DNA from: Nitrososphaeria archaeon
Lineage (GTDB): Archaea; Thermoproteota; Nitrososphaeria; Nitrososphaerales; JACAEJ01
Direction of reading: 5' to 3'
Assembly: GCA_029775875.1 (NCBI GenBank)
Contig: JARVKD010000004.1
Coordinates: forward strand, 1-50,301
DNA: 50,301 nt
The notes under the pieces are model-generated. The model ran no database searches, had not been told where the DNA came from, and saw only the letters and a program-made list of their open reading frames with translations. Position numbers and translations under genes: made by a program. Positions 44,723-50,301 of the stretch are shown here, one piece after another. Position 1 is the first letter of the stretch. Every line of letters starts with the position of its first letter.

Positions 44723-44729
44723 ATAGTGT

Positions 44730-46373
44730 ATGAGTGAAGAAAGGTATGGCATTGCTCTAGACATCGGGACAAGTGGCCTAAGGGCACAGGCAATAGATTT
44801 GAACTCTGGTAAGCTCATTTCAACAGCTATAACCTTGAGGCATCCGTTGCCTGGAGCAAACATTATGGATCATTTACACTTTGCGGTAGAAACAAGCATA
44901 GAGACAGCGCATGCTGTGGTTATTGATGCAGTGAATAGAATAATCAGAGCGTTAGACATCAACCTTAACAGAGTAGAGCGACTAGCAGCCAGCGGAAATC
45001 CTACTCAATTGTCCATCTTTCAAGGTATAGAGATAAGAGACCTTGCGTATTGGGGAAAGCATGCACTTGAGAGGTATGGTGTCAAGCCACCAACTAGGGA
45101 TGCAACCATAGTTGAAGCAGGAAAACTGGGAATCTTAGTAAGGGATGGAGCTGAGGTATACATTCCACCTTCCGTTAAGCATGAGATAGGGGCTGATGCA
45201 TTAGCCATGTTGTATGAAGCAAAGATATTTGAGAAGGGAGAAAATGCTTTCATTACAGACTTTGGGACCAATGCAGAGATGGCTCTATGCTATAATGGTG
45301 AGATATATACAGGCTCCGCAGCTGCAGGTCCTGCCATAGAAGGGCAAAGAATAGAGAAAGGTATGTTGGCTGCTCCTGGTGCCATCAGTGATGTAAGTGC
45401 TTCTACCCTTGGATGGAAGAATTATGTCTTGAACGGGGAGCTAATAGCAAGTGAAGGGGATGTAGTATCGCCATCATCGGGCAAAGTTCTGGAACAAGGT
45501 GAGATGCATGGTAGAGCTTTGGGAGTGACTGGAACGGGTGTAATAGCTGTTACGAGTATAGGAATAGATCTAGGTCTTATAACTCTACCAAGGATCAATG
45601 CAGCAGAGAAAAAGATTCATCTTCAGGATGGGATTTATGTTACTGAGAAGGATGTAAAGGAAGCTGGAAAAGCACTGGGCGCCTTTAGAGCAGGGTACTT
45701 TACTCTAGCTGAAGAGGCCGGAATAATGCAAGACGATGTGAATGTGGCATACATGGCAGGGGCATCAGGCTTTTATGTTGATGCTCTTAAGTCTTTGAAC
45801 GTTGGTCAGATACCAAGATGCTGTGATACCATCTACCAAGTAGGCAATACCTCTCTTGCACTAGCAAGGGATATAGTTCGCAAGCCTGAATTGATGGATT
45901 TCTTGCAAGACATGGCCAAGCAGATAAGGGGCAAGCATATACTATTTCCAGAGTCTCAAGTATTCATGCAAGTTTACCCCCTTGAGCTTGCATATTGGGA
46001 AGAAGGAATGCCTTTATGGGAGTATGAACAGTGGTTAAAAAGATACAATTATCAAGGTTTTCCAATAAAAGCCAGAAACCCAAAGGTCTACAAGATCTTT
46101 AAAAGAGACATTCCTGATCTAGGCGAGAAAGGTCTGAAAATAATAAGAGATATAGGAGTGATGCTAGCCGGTGAATTTCCTGGATGCACTGCTTGTAGGT
46201 CATGTGAAACAGAATGCCCTGAGGGGGCCATAACAGTGGAGGAGAGAGATGGAACAGGTAAGATATTAATTAGATCAGACCTTTGCCTTGGGGTTGCATG
46301 TTTGAGATGTGAAAGAGTATGTCCCGAGAAAGTATTCAAATTCAAAGAACTCTTGCATGAGAAGTTTGGATAA
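44730..46373 (+). CDS. ramA: RamA-type reductive activase of corrinoid proteins
   Basis: 547 residues, like RamA of Methanosarcina. The ASKHA/DUF4445 domain opens YGIALDIGTSGLRAQAIDL and RHPLPGANIMDHLHFA, then FITDFGTNAEMALCYNGEIYTGSAAAGPAIEG with ATPase residues. The C-terminus holds two [4Fe-4S] motifs: C486-x2-C-x2-C-x3-C496 and C519-x4-C-x2-C-x3-C531. The second has four residues in its first spacing instead of two. It uses ATP to reduce inactive Co(II) corrinoid proteins to Co(I). The truncated corrinoid protein at the window edge is a likely client. Confidence 0.93.
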   Translation: MSEERYGIALDIGTSGLRAQAIDLNSGKLISTAITLRHPLPGANIMDHLHFAVETSIETAHAVVIDAVNRIIRALDINLNRVERLAASGNPTQLSIFQGIEIRDLAYWGKHALERYGVKPPTRDATIVEAGKLGILVRDGAEVYIPPSVKHEIGADALAMLYEAKIFEKGENAFITDFGTNAEMALCYNGEIYTGSAAAGPAIEGQRIEKGMLAAPGAISDVSASTLGWKNYVLNGELIASEGDVVSPSSGKVLEQGEMHGRALGVTGTGVIAVTSIGIDLGLITLPRINAAEKKIHLQDGIYVTEKDVKEAGKALGAFRAGYFTLAEEAGIMQDDVNVAYMAGASGFYVDALKSLNVGQIPRCCDTIYQVGNTSLALARDIVRKPELMDFLQDMAKQIRGKHILFPESQVFMQVYPLELAYWEEGMPLWEYEQWLKRYNYQGFPIKARNPKVYKIFKRDIPDLGEKGLKIIRDIGVMLAGEFPGCTACRSCETECPEGAITVEERDGTGKILIRSDLCLGVACLRCERVCPEKVFKFKELLHEKFG

Positions 46374-46410
46374 ATAAATTTAAATTTATGGATTCTTCCT
46401 AAAAAGGATT

Positions 46411-47478
46411 ATGAAGCCCATTAAAGAGATATTAGAAGAAATTTCAAGTCCTATCTCTCCCTTAGAGAGAATCAATATGGCTCTGAGACTTGAGAAACCT
46501 GATAGAGTTCCTATCGCTCCTGTTATAACTATCCACACACCACCTGATCTGAGAAAGGCTGAAGAGTATTTCGAGAAGATATTCATAGATTTGGGAGGAT
46601 GTGATGGTTTTTTCTTCTGGCCTTTGACTTTGATGACTGGTAGAAGTTATACACCAGGCAAGCTTGGTGCCCCTGAAGCTGTAACCATCATGAAGGACTC
46701 AACGGGTTACGACGAACTTATGGAAGAGGGGTTTATGAGTTATCTTTCTCGAGTCTATAGAGAGCAAGACCTTGATGAAGATATAGAGAAAGCCTTGACT
46801 TATGCTGCAGAACAAACAAGGGCATTTGCTCAAAAATGGGAGGAAGAGAGAAAGGTGCCTCTTTACGCAGGGGCTTTGGGTATAGTGCCTTTTGGTTTTC
46901 TTGCCTACGCTAGAGGATTTACAGAAATTGTCAAGGATATCATAAGATATCCATGGAAGATCAACCGAACATGTGATACAATCGTAGATGAGATGACAAA
47001 GCTCTTCATAAAGCTCTGTGAAATATCCAATGTGAGAAGGTTATGGCTGAGTTTTATAAATTCGACTCCTGAGACTGTAGGTCCTCCTCATTTTTCTTCA
47101 TTCGTGTGGCCAACAGCAAGAATTATGATCGAGCAGCTAATAGATGCAAAGATAGTGCCTATATTGCAATTCGATGTTGATGCATCGCCAGTATTCAACT
47201 ACCTTAAAGAACTCCCAAAGGGGGAGTGTATTCTTCATCTAGACAGTTCCACGAATATCATCAAGGCAAAAGAGAGTATCGGGAACCATATGTGCATCAT
47301 GGGCAATGTATCATTCTTGAAATTAGCCACTGAAGAAGATGTCAAGGTCTACTGCAAAGATCTAATCAATCGAGTAGGCGAGAAAGGAGGTTTCATCCTA
47401 AGCTCTGATAATCCAATCGTTATAGATGAAGAGCCCATAGAGAAAGTGAAGGCTATCATAGATGTGAAGAAAACATAA
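46411..47478 (+). CDS. UroD/MtaA-superfamily protein without the zinc site
   Basis: 355 residues with the uroporphyrinogen decarboxylase fold: SPLERINMALRLEKPDRVPIAPVI at the start, GALGIVPFGFLAYARG, VPILQFDVDASPVFNYL and EPIEKVKAIID at the end. In MtaA/MtbA the zinc ligands are HxC and a late Cys in APxCG; here the positions read HLD (276-278) and SSDNP (331-335), so both cysteines are gone. It is unlikely to be a normal thiol methyltransferase. It has its own TATA (AAATTTAAATTTATGG) 26 bases before the ATG and follows ramA by 37 bases. Confidence 0.83.
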   Translation: MKPIKEILEEISSPISPLERINMALRLEKPDRVPIAPVITIHTPPDLRKAEEYFEKIFIDLGGCDGFFFWPLTLMTGRSYTPGKLGAPEAVTIMKDSTGYDELMEEGFMSYLSRVYREQDLDEDIEKALTYAAEQTRAFAQKWEEERKVPLYAGALGIVPFGFLAYARGFTEIVKDIIRYPWKINRTCDTIVDEMTKLFIKLCEISNVRRLWLSFINSTPETVGPPHFSSFVWPTARIMIEQLIDAKIVPILQFDVDASPVFNYLKELPKGECILHLDSSTNIIKAKESIGNHMCIMGNVSFLKLATEEDVKVYCKDLINRVGEKGGFILSSDNPIVIDEEPIEKVKAIIDVKKT

Positions 47479-47685
47479 GGGATCTGATTAAGCGTAGATA
47501 TAACATTGGAAGGGTAAAACTAATCGCCATTATGGCATGATTTATTAAGCCCAAAGTGCAAGAATATTTTTGCATTTCGGGTAAGATCTTTAAGAGGGTG
47601 AAATCAAAGCCAAAGACCCATGCCTAGTCTCTTTTTAGAGTAAAAAGCGTTTTTGCGCAGAAATTATAGATTTGAATATTTGTTA

Positions 47686-48342
47686 TCAATAAGAAACTTT
47701 TCCACTGGTAAGAGCCATAGTCCGATAAGCATCATCATCAATAGCTGCAGATATTACTGCTTCCCTTGCCTTCCAAGCCCTAGGTGCAAAGGCAGATATG
47801 AGCAAGTCACCTTCGACAAGAGGAAACTCTTTATTCAATTTCCCAGCCAATGGAGGAAACAAGGCTGAAAGGTCTTCGTAGACTTTAGGGAGGATAAGTC
47901 TGCCCTTCTCGTAAGATATCATCATACATGCTGAAGCACCAGCTCTTACAGCCTTGTCCCTTAGTGCCAATACGTTGAAATTTTTTCTTTGTGGTACATG
48001 TGCGACTGCACAGCAACTATCCAAAGCCAAGAACTCAAAATCGAAGTTCTTGATACTTTTGATCTTGAGTTTTTCCAATATTTTTGATAAAAGATCCGTG
48101 CCAGCCTCAGTTAGCAGTGCACCTTTTTTTGTAGCACGAACGATACCTATGTCTGTAAAATAAGATAAAGCCCCTCTTATGATGCCTTCTGGAATCTCTA
48201 GCTCCTTGACTATTTTATATCTCCCCACAGGCCCCTTCTCCTTTATCAGAAGAAATAACGCTACAATCTTGGGAAACTTGATTTTTCTTTCACGCATAAG
48301 ACCGCCGATAAAATCATCAAGTTCAGAAGAATGAACTAGCAT
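47686..48342 (-). CDS. Winged-helix protein with DUF4443-like C-terminal domain (paralogue)
   Basis: 218 residues. Winged helix in the first half: KGPVGRYKIVKELEIPEGIIRGALSYFTDIGIVRATKKGALLTEAG at about residues 33-78. The second half (CCAVAHVPQRKNFNVLALRDKAVRAGASACMMISYEKGRLILPK) matches the C-terminal domain of the protein at 10603-11229. It is probably a transcription regulator that senses a small molecule, and it sits between the UroD-like gene and the mtaA-like gene. Its own promoter region holds a perfect GTTATATAAC palindrome at 48399-48408. Confidence 0.63.
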   Translation of the reverse strand: MLVHSSELDDFIGGLMRERKIKFPKIVALFLLIKEKGPVGRYKIVKELEIPEGIIRGALSYFTDIGIVRATKKGALLTEAGTDLLSKILEKLKIKSIKNFDFEFLALDSCCAVAHVPQRKNFNVLALRDKAVRAGASACMMISYEKGRLILPKVYEDLSALFPPLAGKLNKEFPLVEGDLLISAFAPRAWKAREAVISAAIDDDAYRTMALTSGKVSY

Positions 48343-48398
48343 CTTTGGTCTTCAATAGTATAACGTTGTGAAATATAAATATTGATATTTTTTCTTTA

Positions 48399-48408
48399 GT
48401 TATATAAC
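48399..48408. promoter_or_regulatory. Palindrome upstream of the regulator gene
   Basis: GTTATATAAC, perfect ten-base symmetry, 57-66 bases before the ATG of the winged-helix gene and upstream of its TATA-like TTTATATTTC. The half-site resembles GTTAT at the other island promoters. Possible autoregulatory site. Confidence 0.3.
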
Positions 48409-48465
48409 ACTGCAAAGAATACAATATTGATGCCACTGTGACTTTAGGTGAATGGGATTGGGCGA

Positions 48466-48484
48466 GCTTAGTCCAAGGCTAAGC
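48466..48484. other. GC-rich stem-loop in the mtaA-regulator gap
   Basis: GCTTAG, seven bases, CTAAGC: perfect six-base stem within a stretch (about 48440-48495) clearly richer in G+C than the flanking AT-rich DNA. No ORF explains it. It might be part of an untranslated structured RNA; I do not recognise a family. Confidence 0.3.
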
Positions 48485-48523
48485 GGGGCTTCGAAAATAC
48501 CAAAATTATCTGATGTTGAACAT

Positions 48524-48542
48524 TAAAAAAGGTTAGAACCTT
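48524..48542 (-). terminator. Terminator-like hairpin and T-tract after the mtaA-like gene
   Basis: On the minus strand AAGGTT-CT-AACCTT begins within the TAA stop of the mtaA-like gene and is followed directly by a run of seven T residues. Archaeal polymerase stops at T-tracts, so transcription of the corrinoid protein-mtaA unit probably ends here. Confidence 0.5.
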
Positions 48543-49560
48543 AACTTGGTAATTTATAGTATTCTTTGACAGCAGTGACTATTGCCTTTATGTTTTCTAA
48601 AGGAGATCCTGGTGCAAGACCGCATGCTGGAGCCAATAGATCTACCCCTGCATCAAGTGCCCTTTTAGCTTCTTCTTTGACTTTTTCAGGATTGCCCAAG
48701 AAAATCGTTCTGCTAGTAGATACATTACCAACAATTCTAGACTTACCTGCTGCAGCCTGTTTAGCCATTTTTATGTCGACTTTATCTTCTATGCTTATAG
48801 CATGCGCCCCTGTTTCTGCCATATCCCTGACTATCGGTGCTGCCTCACCACAAATATGAAGTATAAAGTATCCTTTGACAGACCTTATAAGATTCCTTAG
48901 AACTGGTTTCACCAACTCTCTAAAGTCTAGTGGGCTAAGCAGGTTAGGCGATGATGTTGGGTCACATGGGTTAAGGACGTCTGCTCCTGCTTCTATTAGT
49001 GCATTCGCATAGATAATGTTCGCCTCGGTAGTTTTATCTAACAACTCTCTCACATCGTTCCTTCTACTTATCAACCATCTCATGAGATTTTCAGTTCCAA
49101 TTAGATGTCCTGCAAGTGTTATAGGCGCCTCAAATCCCACTATTATCGGTAGTGTATCACCATATTTTTCCTTCAGAATCTTAGTAGCTTCTAAAACAAC
49201 TGGTATGCGACCACGCTTAAGGAAGTCATCGGGAATTTCAAGTTGATCAACAGAAGTAATAGGATGCTCCTTCACCATTGGTTGCCTATCGATCTTGCCT
49301 ATATCTACTCCACCACCTAAAGCTTCAACTTGTACAGTCAAATCAAAGGGGACTCTAGCAGTTTCAAGGCCTGTAAGTTTATAGAGCGAGACTCCTAAAG
49401 TAGCCATCAATTGAGGGTCTTTATGAGCTTCTGGCCATCTTGCATTTACAGCTTCCATTCCTTCGACAATCCCAACTTGTGTTACGCATGTTGGTGGCGT
49501 ATAGTCTTTGGGTTCTCCCAACATCGCGCGAATGAATCTTTCTTTAGGATTCAATTTCAA
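48541..49560 (-). CDS. mtbA: MtaA/MtbA-type methylcobamide:thiol methyltransferase
   Basis: 339 residues of the UroD superfamily with the zinc site of corrinoid methyltransferases intact: HICG at 235-238 (His235, Cys237) and APACG with Cys313. NPKERFIRAMLG opens it and GSPLENIKAIVTAVKEYY closes it. In methanogens such enzymes move a methyl group from the corrinoid protein to coenzyme M. The acceptor here cannot be proven. TTG start at 49560 with GGAGAT upstream. It follows the corrinoid protein gene by 94 bases on the same strand. MtaA versus MtbA cannot be decided by eye. Confidence 0.88.
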   Translation of the reverse strand: MKLNPKERFIRAMLGEPKDYTPPTCVTQVGIVEGMEAVNARWPEAHKDPQLMATLGVSLYKLTGLETARVPFDLTVQVEALGGGVDIGKIDRQPMVKEHPITSVDQLEIPDDFLKRGRIPVVLEATKILKEKYGDTLPIIVGFEAPITLAGHLIGTENLMRWLISRRNDVRELLDKTTEANIIYANALIEAGADVLNPCDPTSSPNLLSPLDFRELVKPVLRNLIRSVKGYFILHICGEAAPIVRDMAETGAHAISIEDKVDIKMAKQAAAGKSRIVGNVSTSRTIFLGNPEKVKEEAKRALDAGVDLLAPACGLAPGSPLENIKAIVTAVKEYYKLPS

Positions 49561-49627
49561 TTCAAATCTCCATATAATACAATTAATAGTTTTCGCTTTC
49601 TAAAGAATTCATAAAATAAAAGGTGGG

Positions 49628-49648
49628 GCATAGCGAAATACGCTATGC
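49628..49648 (-). other. Stable stem-loop between the corrinoid protein and mtaA-like genes
   Basis: GCATAGCG, five bases, CGCTATGC: a perfect eight-base stem starting six bases after the corrinoid-protein stop, then CCCACCTTTTATTTT on the minus strand. It may terminate part of the transcripts or protect the 3' end of the corrinoid-protein message, giving more of it than of the methyltransferase. Confidence 0.45.
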
Positions 49649-49654
49649 TTCTTC

Positions 49655-50301
49655 TTACCAGCCTTTACCTGTAGCGTACTCTCCGACTACTTCGCTGTAT
49701 TTGATCCTAAGATCCTTCCAACCCATGCCCTTGAGGATGGCATCTGCAAGCTTTGGTGCGTGGTGGGCTTTAGCTCCGAAGAATCCAAGATCGAAGGTTT
49801 CTACCCACTCCTTCGATAGAGCTCCTCCACCACAACCAAATGGAATGTCGATGCCTGCATCCTTGAGCTTTGCAGCTATCTTCGGGAAGTTGGACATGGT
49901 TGTAGTCATTAGAGCAGTTCCTGTGAGCCATATTGGCTTCTCTTTCTTAACAGCATTTACTACTGTCTCTATTGGTACATCTCTTCCTAGGTCTGTCACA
50001 TCATAGCCTGCTGCTCTCAGAAACATTACAACTAGGTTCTTTCCAATATCGTGAGGGTCTCCCTCAGCAACATGGCAGACTACTTTGCCCTTCTTTTCCG
50101 TTGTCTTGCCTAACGCTTTCTCACATTCAGCAATACCAGCCATCATGGCATCAGCAGATACCATGACGTTTGGTAGGAAGTATGTACCACTTGCGTATAG
50201 TGCACCTACTGCATCCATGCCTTTAGCCAATCCCTTCTCGATTACGTCTAGTGGCTTTGTCGTTCTTAATGCATCTTTAACCTTTGATAGGACTGTGTCT
50301 G
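49655..50301 (-). CDS. Methyltransferase corrinoid protein (MtbC/MttC type), 5' end missing
   Basis: The frame is open from 50299 to the stop at 49655 (about 215 codons) and the start lies outside the window; TTG 50230 is internal. The N-terminal helical cap reads KPLDVIEKGLAKGMDAVGALYASGTYFLPNVMVSADAMMAGI, and the B12-binding Rossmann domain starts VCHVAEGDPHDIGKNLVVMFLRAAGYDVTDLG with the DxHxxG cobalt-ligand motif. WLTGTALMTTTMSNFPKIAAKLKDAG and PFGCGGGALS follow. It shuttles methyl groups between a substrate methyltransferase and the mtaA-like enzyme. The methyl donor is unknown. Confidence 0.93.
   Translation of the reverse strand, partial: DTVLSKVKDALRTTKPLDVIEKGLAKGMDAVGALYASGTYFLPNVMVSADAMMAGIAECEKALGKTTEKKGKVVCHVAEGDPHDIGKNLVVMFLRAAGYDVTDLGRDVPIETVVNAVKKEKPIWLTGTALMTTTMSNFPKIAAKLKDAGIDIPFGCGGGALSKEWVETFDLGFFGAKAHHAPKLADAILKGMGWKDLRIKYSEVVGEYATGKGW

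Noticed and set aside
46411-47478. Uroporphyrinogen III decarboxylase for haem synthesis
   Set aside because: No haem synthesis genes are near and the sequence resembles the MtaA-like branch, so the enzyme name is not supported.
49655-50230. Corrinoid protein starting at TTG 50230
   Set aside because: The helical cap domain continues in frame to the window edge, so the true start lies outside.
1-50301. tRNA, rRNA, CRISPR arrays, transposases or prophage genes
   Set aside because: No TTCGAATC-type T-loop in a cloverleaf context, no regularly spaced repeats, and no transposase or integrase motifs were seen.
38605-50301. Pyrrolysine-containing methylamine methyltransferase gene
   Set aside because: No MttB/MtbB/MtmB-like reading frame with an internal TAG was found; any such gene must lie beyond the right edge.

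Overview
This is archaeal chromosomal DNA, roughly 38-40% G+C in the lines I sampled. The gene content is archaeal throughout: proteasome alpha subunit, an SBDS-exosome operon, SRP54, aIF5A, archaeosine tRNA transglycosylase, Pus10, short-form PurA, archaemetzincin, eL43 and eL38. eL38, an apparent eL22, two proteins of the winged-helix/DUF4443 type, and a corrinoid methyltransferase island point to the TACK superphylum. I favour Bathyarchaeia or a near relative, but this is inference; there is no 16S gene. Genes are dense, no gap exceeds about 250 bases, and many starts are TTG (at least 16 read directly).

Layout. 0-3.2 kb: the 5' part of pus10, then a copper set (HMA chaperone, YHS-Cu+ P-type ATPase, second HMA protein). 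3.2-8.1 kb: srp54, a diphthine-ammonia ligase and a large Ca2+-type P-ATPase. 8.3-9.0 kb: a tiny internally duplicated protein and aIF5A. 9-17 kb: FAD oxidoreductase, winged-helix regulator, cobyrinate a,c-diamide synthase, ADP-forming acyl-CoA synthetase beta subunit, coiled-coil protein, DUF373 membrane protein, cis-prenyltransferase and an AIR-synthase-like protein. 17-26 kb: purA, a PIN-like protein, eL22-like protein, DUF72, pyrF, inositol-phosphate synthase, a dTMP-kinase-like protein and an HD phosphohydrolase. 26.5-29.6 kb: both subunits of an aconitase-X dehydratase opposite a UbiD-type decarboxylase, the signature of the archaeal mevalonate-phosphate branch. 29.5-34.1 kb: psmA-SBDS-rrp4-rrp41-rrp42-eL43-pcc1-unknown on one strand. 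34.2-38.5 kb: PRC-barrel/zinc-ribbon protein, eL38, archaemetzincin, beta-CASP nuclease, tgtA.

38.6-50.3 kb is a metabolic island. It holds an aldehyde:ferredoxin oxidoreductase with a four-cluster ferredoxin, a CobW-type GTPase, a six-helix membrane protein, an atypical thioredoxin and two paralogous proteins of about 195 residues that I cannot place in a family. It also holds a RamA-type corrinoid reductive activase, a UroD-superfamily protein lacking the zinc ligands, a winged-helix regulator, a canonical MtaA/MtbA methyltransferase and a corrinoid protein cut by the window edge. The reading is a methyl-transfer pathway: a substrate methyltransferase (probably outside the window) methylates the corrinoid protein, RamA keeps its cobalt reduced, and MtaA/MtbA passes the methyl group to a thiol such as coenzyme M. 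CbiA at 11.3 kb fits the demand for corrinoid. No mcr, hydrogenase, substrate methyltransferase, tRNA, rRNA, CRISPR array or transposase was seen. The paralogous pair with its CobW, thioredoxin and RamA neighbours is the best candidate for an undescribed system here.
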